The notes: generated from the sequence alone by a model not told the origin. Counted from the first letter of the stretch, positions 25,038-36,793 are shown. The stretch is 64,000 nt of DNA from Micromonospora sp. CB01531 (GCF_001905095.1 NZ_LWLS01000001.1:420581-484580), one strand, 5' to 3'. A program made the numbers and translations.

Positions 25038-25505
25038 GACCAGGGCCTTCCGCACCTGGGTCAGCGCGGCGCGTACCTCCGCGGCGGAGAAGGGTGCCCG
25101 GGCGGCGACCGGGGGCAGGACGATCGCGGCCTCGCCGACCGCGAAGTTGGCGGCGGGGCTCCCGGCGTAGAGGTCCCGGGGTTCGCCGACCTGGCTGCTC
25201 GGCGGCGGGGACGCCGAGGACAGCGGGGACGCCGAGGGCTGCGTGCCGGCGCGGATCCGCTCGACCGTGAGGTGCCCGAGGACCGCCGTGCCGGCAACGA
25301 GCGCCAGCAGTAGCAGGATGACGAAGCCGACCAGGAGCTTCCCGCGGTGCCGGGCCCAGACCAGCCGGGCGCGCTCCCCGCGGGTGAGCGGCTCGGCCGC
25401 GTCCTGTCCACTCATCCAACTGGGTAGCCGGACGGAGTCGTCGCGGGTCGCGACGGCGGGCCGGTCGACGTCGGCGGGCGAGGCGGTCGGTTCCTCGGTG
25501 GTCAT
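24990..25505 (-). CDS. Single-pass membrane protein, probably C-terminally truncated
   Basis: A 171-aa protein: a polar N-terminus (TTEEPTASPADVDRP), basic RARLVWARHRGK, one transmembrane helix (LLVGFVILLLLALVAGTAVLG, about 59-79), a Ser/Pro-rich linker, then an extracytoplasmic part DLYAGSPAANFAVGEAAIVLPPV...ALTQVRKALV. I recall longer relatives that continue well past this point. Here the frame runs into the antisense of the MATE gene and stops after 20 more residues, so the domain looks cut. No function known. Confidence 0.6.
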   Translation of the reverse strand: MTTEEPTASPADVDRPAVATRDDSVRLPSWMSGQDAAEPLTRGERARLVWARHRGKLLVGFVILLLLALVAGTAVLGHLTVERIRAGTQPSASPLSSASPPPSSQVGEPRDLYAGSPAANFAVGEAAIVLPPVAARAPFSAAEVRAALTQVRKALVSPDRADHRPAAGAQP

Positions 25506-25516
25506 CAGACGTCGGC

Positions 25517-25816
25517 TCAGGACCGGTCGTGGGCGATCTTGTAGAACAGGTACAGCGTGCCGACCACCAGGCACGTCGCCACCACCGCGACGACGACGAA
25601 CGACACGATCGCGGAGACCACCGGGTGTCGCTCGCTGAACCGGCTCCGGTCCCGCCACGCCCACAGCCGGTGCCGGGCCGCCCGCAGCGCCGGCAAGCCG
25701 TCGACGAATCCGGAGACCCGGCGGCCGAGGGTGCGGCGCGGCGGCTCCGGGTTGCGCATCCAGTCGGGCAGGTCGACCCGGGGGCGGTGCTGGTGCGACG
25801 GCGGCGGGTTGGTCAA
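25517..25816 (-). CDS. Small membrane protein with TTG start
   Basis: A 99-aa protein: basic Pro-rich N-terminus (TNPPPSHQHRPRVDLPDWMRNPEPPRRTLGRR), a middle basic helix, and one C-terminal transmembrane helix (VVSAIVSFVVVAVVATCLVVGTLYLF). TTG 25816 is chosen because AGGAG lies 5 nt upstream. An ATG at the WMRNPE position would drop 19 residues and lacks such a site. It lies 11 nt upstream of the previous gene on the same strand, so the two are probably co-transcribed membrane proteins. Function unknown. Confidence 0.68.
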   Translation of the reverse strand: MTNPPPSHQHRPRVDLPDWMRNPEPPRRTLGRRVSGFVDGLPALRAARHRLWAWRDRSRFSERHPVVSAIVSFVVVAVVATCLVVGTLYLFYKIAHDRS

Positions 25817-25975
25817 GAGGACTCCTGAGGGTGCGAGGGGGCGCGCGAAGTCTGCCGCACCGGAGTCGACCGCGCGACCACGTTCCTGCCCCGGTCGCAT
25901 GATCTTGGCACTGCGGCAGAGCAGGGAGGTATCCCCCGCGCGTGCGATCACCGTGGTCTGGCAGGCTTGGCCGTC

Positions 25976-26860
25976 GTGAGCACAGACGGTCTGATCGTGG
26001 TCGACAAGCCGGGCGGGATGACGTCCCACGACGTGGTGGCGCGGATCCGGCGGCTGGCGCGGACCCGGCGGGTGGGGCACGGTGGCACGCTCGACCCGAT
26101 GGCGACCGGGGTGCTGGTGATCGGGGTGGGGCGGGCCACCCGGCTGCTCACCTACGTGATCGGCGCCGCCAAGAGCTACACCGCGACGATCCGGCTCGGC
26201 CAGGCGACCATCACCGACGACGCCGAGGGTGAGGTGGTGGCGACCACCCCGGCCGGCGCCGTCGCCGACGACGCGATCCGGGCCGCGCTCGCCGCCCAGA
26301 CCGGCGAGATCGACCAGGTGCCCAGTGCGGTCAGCGCCATCAAGATCAACGGCCAGCGGGCGTACAAGCGGGTCCGCGAGGGGGAGATCGTGGAGCTGCC
26401 CGCCCGGCGGGTCACCATCTCCCGGCTGGACGTCCTGGCGGTCCGCTGGGACGTCCCGGACGTGGTGGACGTGGACGTCGACGTGACCTGCTCGTCCGGG
26501 ACGTACATCCGGGCCATCGCCCGGGACGCGGGCGCCGCGCTCGGGGTCGGCGGTCACCTGACCGCGCTGCGCCGGACCGCGGTCGGCGGCTTCACCCTGG
26601 CCGAGGCGGCAACCCTCGACGCGCTGGAGCAGCGGGCGCCCGACGTGGTCAATCTACCGCTGGACGCGGCCGCCGACCGGTTCTTCCCGCGCCGGGACGC
26701 CACCCCGGACGAGGCGCGCACGCTCGCGCACGGCGGCCCGCTCGGCGCGGCCGGCATCGCCGGACCGTACGCGGTCTTCGGCCCCGACGGCGGGTTGATC
26801 GCTATCGTCAGCGAGCGGGCCGGGCGGGCCCGCGCGGAGATCGTGCTGGCCCCGGCGTGA
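25976..26860 (+). CDS. truB: tRNA pseudouridine(55) synthase TruB
   Basis: A 294-aa enzyme making pseudouridine 55 in tRNA T-loops. The start VSTDGLIVVDKPGGMTSHDVV and the catalytic Asp in GHGGTLDPMATGVLVIGVG are diagnostic; YTATIRLGQATITDDAEG, PSAVSAIKINGQRAYKRVREGE and CSSGTYIRAIARDAG complete the core, with a PUA-like C-end. GTG 25976 is chosen because the family N-terminus begins there. ribF follows after 71 nt. Confidence 0.96.
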   Translation: MSTDGLIVVDKPGGMTSHDVVARIRRLARTRRVGHGGTLDPMATGVLVIGVGRATRLLTYVIGAAKSYTATIRLGQATITDDAEGEVVATTPAGAVADDAIRAALAAQTGEIDQVPSAVSAIKINGQRAYKRVREGEIVELPARRVTISRLDVLAVRWDVPDVVDVDVDVTCSSGTYIRAIARDAGAALGVGGHLTALRRTAVGGFTLAEAATLDALEQRAPDVVNLPLDAAADRFFPRRDATPDEARTLAHGGPLGAAGIAGPYAVFGPDGGLIAIVSERAGRARAEIVLAPA

Positions 26861-26931
26861 CGGCGCCCCACCGGCCCCCGGGCCGGCGAGCCTCGGCCGG
26901 TGCGGGACCAGGGGAGGAGCGGAGGAACGGT

Positions 26932-27858
26932 ATGCAGCGGTGGCGGGGGTACGAGGCGGTGCCCGGGGGCTGGGGGCGCTCGGTCGTCACCATCGGCGTC
27001 TTCGACGGCGTGCACAAGGGGCACCAGGCCATCATCGGCCACGCCGTGGCCCGCGCCCGCGAACTGGGCGTCCGGTCGGTGGTGCTGACCTTCGACCCGC
27101 ATCCGGCGGAGGTGGTCCGTCCCGGGTCGCACCCGGCGGTGCTCACCGAGCCGGCCCGCAAGGCGGAGCTGATCGAGTCGCTCGGGGCTGACGTGCTCTG
27201 CGTGGTGCCGTTCACCCCCGAGTTCTCCCGGCTGCCGGCCGAGGAGTTCGTGCACGACATCCTGGTCGAGCACCTGCACGCCGCGCTGGTGATGGTCGGC
27301 GGCAACTTCCGCTTCGGGCACCGGGCGGCCGGCGACGTGGCCCTGCTGGAACGGCTGGGCCGCACCTTCGGCTTCGGGGTGGAGAGCGGCCCGCTGGTCG
27401 CCGAGGCGGGGACGGTCTTCTCCTCCACGTACATCCGCTCCTGCGTCGACGCGGGCGACGTGGCCGCGGCGGCCGCCGCGCTCGGCCGCCCGCACCGGGT
27501 CGAGGGTGTGGTGGTCCGCGGCGACCAGCGCGGGCGTGAGCTGGGCTTTCCCACCGCCAACCTGCTGACCCACCGGTACGCGGCGATCCCTGCCGACGGG
27601 GTGTACGCCGCCCGGCTGGTGCGCCGCGGCGGGGAGCCCCTGGCCGCGGCCGTCTCGATCGGCACCAACCCGACCTTCTCCGGCCGGGAACGCCGGGTGG
27701 AGGCGTACGCGCTGGACTTCACCGGCGACCTGTACGGCGAGCGGCTGGCCCTGGACTTCGTGGCGCACCTGCGCGAACAACGGACGTACGACGCGATCGA
27801 GCCGTTGATCGCCCAGATCGGCGAGGACGTCGAGCGGACCCGCCGGGCGCTCGGCTGA
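26932..27858 (+). CDS. ribF: Bifunctional riboflavin kinase / FAD synthetase
   Basis: A 308-aa enzyme converting riboflavin to FMN and FAD. The N-terminal nucleotidyltransferase half has VVTIGVFDGVHKGHQAII (GxFDGxHxGH) and FSSTYIRSCVDAGDV. The C-terminal flavokinase half has GELGFPTANL-like GRELGFPTANLL, PADGVYAARL and EAYALDFTGDLYGERLALDFVAHLREQRTYD. GGAGG precedes ATG 26932 by 7 nt. truB-ribF-rpsO order is the usual one. Confidence 0.96.
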   Translation: MQRWRGYEAVPGGWGRSVVTIGVFDGVHKGHQAIIGHAVARARELGVRSVVLTFDPHPAEVVRPGSHPAVLTEPARKAELIESLGADVLCVVPFTPEFSRLPAEEFVHDILVEHLHAALVMVGGNFRFGHRAAGDVALLERLGRTFGFGVESGPLVAEAGTVFSSTYIRSCVDAGDVAAAAAALGRPHRVEGVVVRGDQRGRELGFPTANLLTHRYAAIPADGVYAARLVRRGGEPLAAAVSIGTNPTFSGRERRVEAYALDFTGDLYGERLALDFVAHLREQRTYDAIEPLIAQIGEDVERTRRALG

Positions 27859-28053
27859 GCGGGCCGACACCGGCACCTGGCCCTTCACCGGGTGGTTCCC
27901 GACCGGGCTGGTAGTCTGGCAGGGACGTCGGCTGACCGACGCGGGGCCTCGCCTGCCTGCACGACGCCGCGGGTGCGAGGAACCGGTCCGTCCCCCCGGT
28001 CGCTGCGACCACTCCGACGGACCTCATCGAACGACCCACGAAACAGGGAGAAC

Positions 28054-28323
28054 ATGGCGCTCGACCAGGAAGCCAAGGCCAAGATCCGTGCGGAGTACGC
28101 GACCGCCGAGGGCGACACCGGTTCGCCGGAGGTCCAGGTCGCGGTCCTCACCAAGCGGATCGCCGAGCTCACCGAGCACCTGAAGGTGCACAAGCACGAC
28201 CACCACAGCCGCCGTGGGCTGCTGCTGCTGGTCGGCCGTCGCCGTCGGCTGCTCAACTACGTCCAGAAGAAGGACATCAACCGCTACCGGTCGCTCATCG
28301 AGCGGCTCGGCCTGCGCCGGTGA
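28054..28323 (+). CDS. rpsO: 30S ribosomal protein S15
   Basis: An 89-aa protein, the usual S15 length, with [51 protein letters not shown] and the C-terminal [15 protein letters not shown] that binds the 16S three-way junction. GGGAG precedes the ATG. The 195-nt leader (27859-28053) has no gene; it carries a TAGTCT box near 27911 and several short GC stems, and S15 leaders are often autoregulatory, but no known S15 RNA motif could be assigned by eye. Confidence 0.97.
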   Translation: MALDQEAKAKIRAEYATAEGDTGSPEVQVAVLTKRIAELTEHLKVHKHDHHSRRGLLLLVGRRRRLLNYVQKKDINRYRSLIERLGLRR

Positions 28324-28327
28324 CGTG

Positions 28328-28358
28328 ACGGGGGAGTGGCCTGCGGCCGCTCCCCCGT
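28328..28358 (+). terminator. rpsO terminator/attenuator
   Basis: ACGGGGGAG / CTCCCCCGT outer stem continuing through GGCC-TGC-GGCC; 14 pairs in all including one T-G, 4 nt after the rpsO stop. Read-through would feed pnp. Confidence 0.75.
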
Positions 28359-28400
28359 TCCGGTACCACAGAACGAACCGGGTCACGCGACCACCCGAGA

Positions 28401-28439
28401 GGGAGCCGGTCAGCGTACCGGTCTCCGGTAGTGGCTCCC
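28401..28439 (+). other. pnp leader hairpin
   Basis: GGGAGCC/GGCTCCC arms with an inner ACCGG-TCT-CCGGT hairpin, about 107 nt before the pnp start. In other bacteria the pnp leader stem is the RNase III/PNPase autoregulation site; the same role here is inference. Confidence 0.45.
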
Positions 28440-28545
28440 GGGCACCCCGGCATCATGCCGGCCATCCGGGCGCTTCGATCGAAGACCGGCCGTCTGAGTA
28501 GCTCCCGTGTCGTGGACCCCCGACGCGAAGGAGCACGACAGCACC

Positions 28546-30909
28546 ATGACCGAGACCAACCTCGGCACCGAATCCCGCACCGCCGTGATCGACAACGGGT
28601 CCTTCGGTACCCGTGAGATCACCTTCTCCACCGGCCGGCTGGCCCGCCAGGCCGCCGGCTCCGTCATCGCCCAGCTCGGCGAGACGGTCGTCCTCTCCGC
28701 CACCACCGCCGGCAAGCAGCCGCGGGAGCAGTTCGACTTCTTCCCGCTGACCGTCGACGTCGAGGAGCGGATGTACGCCGCGGGCCGGATCCCCGGCTCG
28801 TTCTTCCGCCGCGAGGGCCGGCCCAGCGAGGACGCCATCCTCACCTGCCGGCTGATCGACCGGCCGCTGCGCCCGTCCTTCGTCAAGGGCCTGCGCAACG
28901 AGGTCCAGGTCGTCGAGACCGTCCTCGCGCTCGACCCGCAGCACCCGTACGACGTCGTGGCGATCAACGCCGCCTCGATGTCGACCAAGCTCTCCGGCCT
29001 GCCGTTCTCCGGCCCGATCGGGGCCACCCGGATGGCGCACATCGACGGCCAGTGGGTCGCCTTCCCGACCCACGAGGAGCTGGCCCGGGCCACCTTCGAC
29101 ATGGTGGTGGCCGGCCGTGCCCTGCCCGACGGCGACGTCGCGATCATGATGGTCGAGGCCGAGGCCACCGAGCACACCGTGGCGCTGGTCGCCGGCGGTG
29201 CCCCCGCCCCGACCGAGGAGGTCGTCGCCAGCGGCCTGGAGGCCGCCAAGCCCGCCATCCGCGAGCTGTGCCGGGCGCAGAGCGAGCTGGCCGAGGTGGC
29301 CGCCAAGCCGGTCGCCGAGTTCCCGGTCTTCCTCGACTACCAGGACGACGCGTACGAGGCGGTGGCCGACCTGGCCCGTGCCGACGTCGCCGAGGCCCTG
29401 AAGATCGCCGGCAAGCACGACCGCGAGGAGGCCCTGGACCGGATCAAGGCCCGGGTCGCCGAGGAGCTGGGGCCGCGCTTCGAGGGCCGCGAGAAGGAGC
29501 TCTCCGCCGCCTTCCGCTCGCTGACCAAGTCCGAGGTCCGCAGCCGGGTGCTGCGCGAGCAGGTCCGCATCGACGGCCGCGGCCCGCGCGACATCCGCCC
29601 GCTGACCGCCGAGGTCGGCGTGCTGCCCCGGGTGCACGGCTCGGCGCTCTTCGAGCGCGGCGAGACCCAGATCCTGGGCGTCACCACGCTGAACATGCTG
29701 CGCATGGAGCAGGCGCTGGACACCCTCTCCCCGGAAAAGTCCAAGCGCTACATGCACAACTACAACTTCCCGCCGTACTCCACCGGTGAGACCGGCCGGG
29801 TCGGCTCGCCGAAGCGGCGCGAGATCGGCCACGGCGCGCTGGCCGAGCGGGCGCTGATCCCGGTGCTGCCGTCGCGCGAGGAGTTCCCGTACGCCATCCG
29901 GCAGGTCTCCGAGGCGCTCGGCTCCAACGGCTCCACCTCGATGGGTTCGGTCTGCGCCTCGACGCTGGGCCTGCTCTCGGCCGGTGTGCCGCTGAAGGCC
30001 CCGGTCGCCGGCATCGCCATGGGCCTCATCTCCGACGAGGTCGAGGGCAAGACCCAGTACGTGACGCTGACCGACATCCTCGGCGCCGAGGACGCGTTCG
30101 GCGACATGGACTTCAAGGTCGCCGGCACCCGGGACTTCGTCACCGCCCTCCAGCTCGACACCAAGCTCAACGGCATCCCGTCGGACGTGCTGGCCGCCGC
30201 GCTCCAGCAGGCGCACGAGGCCCGGCAGACCATCCTCGACGTGATGCAGTCCGCGATCGAGGCCCCGGCCGCGATGAGCGACTACGCGCCGCGGGTCACC
30301 ACCGTCAAGATCCCGGTCGACAAGATCGGCATGGTGATCGGCCCGAAGGGCCAGACCATCAACGCCATCCAGGACGAGACCGGCGCCGAGATCTCCATCG
30401 AGGACGACGGCACCATCTACGTCGGCGCGACCAACGGCCCGTCGGCCCAGGCCGCGGTCGAGCGGATCAACGCGATCGCCAACCCGACCCTGCCGAAGGT
30501 CGGCGACCGGTTCCTCGGCACCGTGGTGAAGACCGCCCCGTTCGGCGCCTTCATCTCGCTCCTGCCCGGCCGCGACGGCCTGCTGCACATCTCCAAGGTG
30601 GGCGACGGCAAGCGGGTCGAGAAGGTCGAGGACTACCTCAACGTCGGCGACAAGGTCGAGGTGGAGATCGCCGACATCGACCAGCGCGGCAAGATCTACC
30701 TGGACAAGGTCCGCCCGGAGGGCGCCGAGGCGCCGGCCGCCGAGGAGGCCGCCGGTGGCGAGCGCCCGGGCGGCCGGGACCGGGGCGACCGCGGCCCGCG
30801 CGACCGCGGCGACCGGGACCGCGAGCGCGGCAGCCGGGGCCCGGAGCGTGGCGAGGGCGGCGGCGAAGGCGGCGGCGAGCGCCCGCGTCGCCGGACCCGG
30901 CACAGCTGA
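28546..30909 (+). CDS. pnp: Polyribonucleotide nucleotidyltransferase (PNPase)
   Basis: A 787-aa 3'-5' phosphorolytic exoribonuclease (in actinobacteria also a (p)ppGpp synthesis-related GPSI homologue). Two RNase PH domains ([26 protein letters not shown]...; [17 protein letters not shown]...RGETQILGV...[25 protein letters not shown]), KH ([26 protein letters not shown]) and S1 ([33 protein letters not shown]). The tail is Arg/Gly/Asp-rich ([19 protein letters not shown]). ATG 28546 matches the family start, with AAGGAG 12 nt upstream, rather far. Confidence 0.97.
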   Translation: MTETNLGTESRTAVIDNGSFGTREITFSTGRLARQAAGSVIAQLGETVVLSATTAGKQPREQFDFFPLTVDVEERMYAAGRIPGSFFRREGRPSEDAILTCRLIDRPLRPSFVKGLRNEVQVVETVLALDPQHPYDVVAINAASMSTKLSGLPFSGPIGATRMAHIDGQWVAFPTHEELARATFDMVVAGRALPDGDVAIMMVEAEATEHTVALVAGGAPAPTEEVVASGLEAAKPAIRELCRAQSELAEVAAKPVAEFPVFLDYQDDAYEAVADLARADVAEALKIAGKHDREEALDRIKARVAEELGPRFEGREKELSAAFRSLTKSEVRSRVLREQVRIDGRGPRDIRPLTAEVGVLPRVHGSALFERGETQILGVTTLNMLRMEQALDTLSPEKSKRYMHNYNFPPYSTGETGRVGSPKRREIGHGALAERALIPVLPSREEFPYAIRQVSEALGSNGSTSMGSVCASTLGLLSAGVPLKAPVAGIAMGLISDEVEGKTQYVTLTDILGAEDAFGDMDFKVAGTRDFVTALQLDTKLNGIPSDVLAAALQQAHEARQTILDVMQSAIEAPAAMSDYAPRVTTVKIPVDKIGMVIGPKGQTINAIQDETGAEISIEDDGTIYVGATNGPSAQAAVERINAIANPTLPKVGDRFLGTVVKTAPFGAFISLLPGRDGLLHISKVGDGKRVEKVEDYLNVGDKVEVEIADIDQRGKIYLDKVRPEGAEAPAAEEAAGGERPGGRDRGDRGPRDRGDRDRERGSRGPERGEGGGEGGGERPRRRTRHS

Positions 30910-30914
30910 TCCTC

Positions 30915-30953
30915 GATCGGCCGGGTGACGCCGACGGCGTCACCCGGCCGATC
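30915..30953 (+). terminator. pnp terminator
   Basis: Perfect 18-bp stem (GATCGGCCGGGTGACGCC and complement) with a 3-nt loop, 5 nt after the stop. Confidence 0.85.
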
Positions 30954-30962
30954 CTGCGACGG

Positions 30963-33442
<2,480 letters not shown>

Positions 33443-33516
33443 CGCGGCAAGCCCCGGACGGCCCGAACCTGTCAAGGACGGGCCCGCGGATCGGGGGCAT
33501 TCGCCTCTGGTCGAAC

Positions 33517-33552
33517 GAATTGCCCCGCCACCGTTCAGTGGCGGGGCAATTC
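33517..33552. terminator. Bidirectional terminator between dapB and the 55-aa gene
   Basis: 15-bp perfect stem (GAATTGCCCCGCCAC and complement) with loop CGTTCA. AT-rich stem ends make it the most canonical terminator in the window. It serves dapB from the left and the minus-strand small gene from the right. Confidence 0.75.
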
Positions 33553-33668
33553 CCGCTAAGTTTCTTGGCGATCGTGTTGGCTGGGCCCGAAAGCAGGGTC
33601 CGGCCTGAGGTGTCGACCGTATCGCTGGCGAGCCTGGTCGACGGACGATCTCGTCCGTTGTCGCCGGA

Positions 33669-33836
33669 TCAGGGCTGCGGGCTGCCCCAGCCGAAGCCTT
33701 CGGCGAGCGACGTGGACGAGCCGCCGTGCCCGGCGGCCAGGGCAACGCCGGCGAGGACCACGGTCAGCGCAGCCAGCGCCAGCAGTCGACCGGTGATCAG
33801 AGCGGATCCGAGACGGGCAGCAGCAAATCGAAGCAT
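33669..33836 (-). CDS. 55-aa membrane/secreted-type peptide, unknown
   Basis: A 55-codon frame with ATG 33836, ribosome site GGGGGA 5 nt upstream, a promoter further up and a terminator downstream. The peptide has a short basic start (MLRFAAARLGSALITGR), a hydrophobic core LLALAALTVVLAGVALAAG that fits either a signal peptide (ALA|AG-like cleavage) or one transmembrane helix, and a short polar tail GHGGSSTSLAEGFGWGSPQP. Apart from the opposite-strand terminator, nothing else occupies 33443-33668. I do not recognise a family. A signalling or antimicrobial peptide precursor is possible but not shown. Confidence 0.62.
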   Translation of the reverse strand: MLRFAAARLGSALITGRLLALAALTVVLAGVALAAGHGGSSTSLAEGFGWGSPQP

Positions 33837-33913
33837 ATCTATCCCCCGTTGAATGGGTCGTCCCAGGAAGGGTCTTCTCTGGGCTTTGTGGCGGTGTGTC
33901 CCGCCGGGAAATG

Positions 33914-33942
33914 AGAATGCCGATCCGGTGGCCCGGTGTCAA
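33914..33942 (-). promoter_or_regulatory. Promoter of the 55-aa gene
   Basis: TTGACA (33937-33942, complement) and CATTCT (33914-33919) with a 17-nt spacer, giving a leader of about 70 nt before ATG 33836. Confidence 0.55.
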
Positions 33943-34125
33943 TGGATGAGACCTGGCGCAACTGCGCCTGGCCGGGTACGGACCGCGTCAACCGGGTGGC
34001 GGACGTGCCGGTGGCTGGCGCGAGATGCGGGCGGCAACCTCACGGGGGAGGGGCGGAACGTGCTGGTCGAGCGCGCCGACCGTGGGTGGGGCGGGAAAGC
34101 GATCGTGGTGCTGGGACATCCCGCC

Positions 34126-34131
34126 TAGGGT
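34126..34131 (+). promoter_or_regulatory. -10 box of leaderless GNAT gene
   Basis: TAGGGT, 7 nt before ATG 34139. The stretch 33943-34125 between the two promoters holds no gene that I can support. Confidence 0.45.
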
Positions 34132-34138
34132 CGCGTAC

Positions 34139-34606
34139 ATGATCGATTCTGCACTCCGGGACCGCACCGGCCGGCACGTGACCCTGCGTCCGGTGGACGA
34201 CGACAACTGGCGGGCGGTGGCGGACGTGGCGCCCCGCGACGACCAGCGCGCCTGGGTGCCCGCCCTGGCCGCCCGCTATCTGTTGCTGACCATGCGCTCG
34301 GACGTCTGGACCTCGCTGGCCGTGTACGCGGACGAGACGGCGGTCGGGCACGTCATGTGGGGCGTGGACGACGACGGTTCCCGGTGGATCGGCGGCATGG
34401 TGATCGAGGCCGCCGAGCAGGAGCGGGGCGTCGGCCGGGCCGCGGTGCGTACCCTCGCCGACTGGCTCGCCACCGCGGGCCACCCGATCCGCCTCAGCTA
34501 CCACCCCGACAACACCCAGGCCGCCGCCCTCTACCGTGCCCTCGGCTTCCACCCCACCGGCGCCACGGAGGACGACGAACTGGTCGCCGAACTCACCCCC
34601 GCCTGA
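34139..34606 (+). CDS. GNAT family N-acetyltransferase
   Basis: A 155-aa acetyltransferase. Motif A is the Q/RxxGxG/A-type acetyl-CoA loop EQERGVGRAAVRTLADWL (residues about 95-112), preceded by beta strands WIGGMVIEA; motif B has HPDNTQAAALYRALGFHPTG. It resembles spermidine/diamine acetyltransferases with an N-terminal VTLRPVDDDNWRAVADV. Substrate unknown. ATG is supported by the leaderless -10. The gene ends just before a palindromic repeat. Confidence 0.85.
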   Translation: MIDSALRDRTGRHVTLRPVDDDNWRAVADVAPRDDQRAWVPALAARYLLLTMRSDVWTSLAVYADETAVGHVMWGVDDDGSRWIGGMVIEAAEQERGVGRAAVRTLADWLATAGHPIRLSYHPDNTQAAALYRALGFHPTGATEDDELVAELTPA

Positions 34607-34613
34607 CCGCGTC

Positions 34614-34668
34614 GATCATGAGGTTGACGGCACCGTCCGAGATCGACTTCGCCGCCAACCTCATGATC
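34614..34668. repeat. Dispersed 3'-end palindrome, copy 2
   Basis: 18-bp arms GATCATGAGGTTGACGGC / GCCGCCAACCTCATGATC (one mismatch) around a 19-nt loop with the same GAGATCGAC core as copy 1 at 23572. It begins 7 nt after the GNAT stop and lies at the convergent end of the debranching-type gene. Confidence 0.85.
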
Positions 34669-34675
34669 AACGACG

Positions 34676-36793
34676 TCAGCGGGGGGCGGGGGTTTCCGTG
34701 GCGGGGCGCTGGGTGGGGACCTGCGGGGCGGGGGTCACCGTCAGGCCGGCGGGGAGGCCGGTGACGGTGGGCCGGCCCGAGGCGTCGACCTGGACGGCGA
34801 CCGGGGCGCCGGCGACGCGGAGGCTGTCGACGGCGAGCGCGCCCAACTCCGGGCCGGCCAGCGGGCTCAGCCGCACCTGGCCGCCCGGCACGTCGGGATA
34901 GATGCCCACGCCGGCCTGGACCAGCAGCACGGCGGCCGCCGCCGCCCACGCCTGCGGGCGGCACGCCGCCGGGTAGGGCACCGGACGGCTGAGCGTCGCC
35001 CGGTCGTCCCCGGCGTACAGCTCGGGAAGGCGGTAGTCGAACGCCTCGGCGGCGGCGAGCAGCCCGTCGGCGAGCCGGAGCGCGGCGTCGGCGAAGCCGG
35101 CCCGGGCCAGCCCGCCGACCACGATCGCCGTGTCGTGCGCCCAGATCGACCCGCAGTGGTACGACAGCGGGCTGAACCCGGCGTCGTCGGTGGACATGGT
35201 GCGCAGCCCGAAGCCGCCGGCCAGCGCCTCGGTCGACAGCAGCGCCGCCACCTGCGCCGACTCGGCGTCGGAGAGCAGGCCGGTGCCGAGCAGGTGGCCG
35301 ATGTTGCTGGTCAGCGAGTCGACCGGGCGCTTGTCCCGGTCCAGCGCCAGCGCGGGCTGCGGGCCGTACCGGCCGTCGACCCAGAACGCGTCGCGGAACC
35401 GCCGGGCCAGCCGGTCGGCGTACTCCCGCCAGCGGTCGCCGCCCGGGCGGCCGAAGGCGTCGAGCAGGTCGGCGCCGTGCACCGCCGCCTGGTAGGCGTA
35501 CCCCTGCACCTCGGACAGCACGATGGGCGACTGCGCCTGCCGGCCGTCGCGGAACCGGATCGAGTCGCCCGAGTCCTTCCAGCCCTGGTTGGCCAGGCCG
35601 CTGCCGCTGGTGTCGACGTATTCGACGAAGCCGTCGCCGTCGGCGTCGGCGTGCTCGCCGAGCCAGCCGAGCGCCGCCTCCAGGTGCGGGAGCAGCGGCT
35701 CGACCTGGTCGGCGGCGAGCCCCCAGCGCCAGGCGTCGTGCAGCAGGCCGACCCAGAGCATGGTGGCGTCGACGGTGCCGTAGTACGCGGGCGGCAGCCG
35801 CAGCTCATGGGCGGGCAGGCTGAACTCGTGCCGGCGCAGCTCGTGCAGGATCTTGCCGGGCGCCTCGCCGGTGGCCGGGTCGACCCTGGTGCCCTGCCGG
35901 CGGGCGAGGACGCGCAGCGTGCCGGCGGCCAGCTCGGTGCCGAGCGGCAGCATCATCCGGGCGGCCCAGAGGCTGTCCCGGCCGAAGAGGGTGAGGAACC
36001 AGGGCACGCCCGCGCCGAGGAAGACGTCCCCGGGGTGGGCCGGGTCGGCGAGCCGCAGCCCGCGCAGGTCGGCCAGGGAGCGGTCGAGCAGCCGGACCAG
36101 GCGGCGGTCGTCGGCGCGTACCTGCGGGACGGACCACTCGGGGCCGGCCGGCGGGGCGACCACCACGGCCTTCGGGTCGGTGACGGCGAGCCGCCAGCGC
36201 AGCGTCACGGCGTCGCCGGGGGCGAGGTCGACCGGCCAGCTGAGCCGGGGCGCGAGGGCCCGGTCGCCGGTGGCGTCGACGGTCGCCGCCTCGCCGGTCA
36301 CCGTGACGGTGACGCCCTCGGCGGCCCACTGGACCCGGCCGGGCTCGCCGGACTTCGCCTCCAGCGGCGACCCGTTCCCGCCGGACTTGACCAGCTCGAT
36401 CGGGGCGAGGTCGCAGCCCAGGTCGACGCTGACCGTGGCGCGGACGGGCGCCGCGGCGGTGGAGGTGGCCTGGATCTCCTCGGTGACGCCGTGCGGGCCG
36501 GCCTCCCGGATGCGGTCGATCCGGACGGTCGGGTCGGGGCCGGGGTCGCCGAGCCAGCGGGCCAGGGTGACGAAGCGGACCCCGTGGGGCCCGGCCGCCC
36601 CGTGGGCCACCGCCTCCGGTTCCCGGTCGTCGACGCGCAGCTCGGCGCGGGAGAGTACGCGGGCGTCGGCGTGGAACACGCCCTGGACGCCGCTCGGCCG
36701 GATCTGACCCGCCGCGTCGCCCAGCGCGCTGGTGGGGGCGTGGACCGCCCCGACCAGCTCGTGCAGCAGGGGTTGCAGGTGGCGTTCGGACAC
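34676..36793 (-). CDS. Amylo-alpha-1,6-glucosidase / glycogen-debranching-type protein
   Basis: A 705-aa cytosolic protein. The N-terminal third (to about 240) is the GDE N-terminal beta-sandwich (SGVQGVFHADARVLSRAELRVD, LARWLGDPGPDPTVRIDRIRE). The rest is an (alpha/alpha)6 barrel of the GH15/GDE clan with GVPWFLTLFGRDSLWAARMMLPLGT, NQGWKDSGDSIRFRDG and YHCGSIWAHDTAIVVGG holding likely acid/base residues. Such enzymes act on alpha-glucosidic side chains or related sugars. It is divergent from the LacI-ABC sugar operon and probably shares its regulation. GTG 36793 follows CAGGAG at 6 nt. Confidence 0.88.
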   Translation of the reverse strand: MSERHLQPLLHELVGAVHAPTSALGDAAGQIRPSGVQGVFHADARVLSRAELRVDDREPEAVAHGAAGPHGVRFVTLARWLGDPGPDPTVRIDRIREAGPHGVTEEIQATSTAAAPVRATVSVDLGCDLAPIELVKSGGNGSPLEAKSGEPGRVQWAAEGVTVTVTGEAATVDATGDRALAPRLSWPVDLAPGDAVTLRWRLAVTDPKAVVVAPPAGPEWSVPQVRADDRRLVRLLDRSLADLRGLRLADPAHPGDVFLGAGVPWFLTLFGRDSLWAARMMLPLGTELAAGTLRVLARRQGTRVDPATGEAPGKILHELRRHEFSLPAHELRLPPAYYGTVDATMLWVGLLHDAWRWGLAADQVEPLLPHLEAALGWLGEHADADGDGFVEYVDTSGSGLANQGWKDSGDSIRFRDGRQAQSPIVLSEVQGYAYQAAVHGADLLDAFGRPGGDRWREYADRLARRFRDAFWVDGRYGPQPALALDRDKRPVDSLTSNIGHLLGTGLLSDAESAQVAALLSTEALAGGFGLRTMSTDDAGFSPLSYHCGSIWAHDTAIVVGGLARAGFADAALRLADGLLAAAEAFDYRLPELYAGDDRATLSRPVPYPAACRPQAWAAAAAVLLVQAGVGIYPDVPGGQVRLSPLAGPELGALAVDSLRVAGAPVAVQVDASGRPTVTGLPAGLTVTPAPQVPTQRPATETPAPR

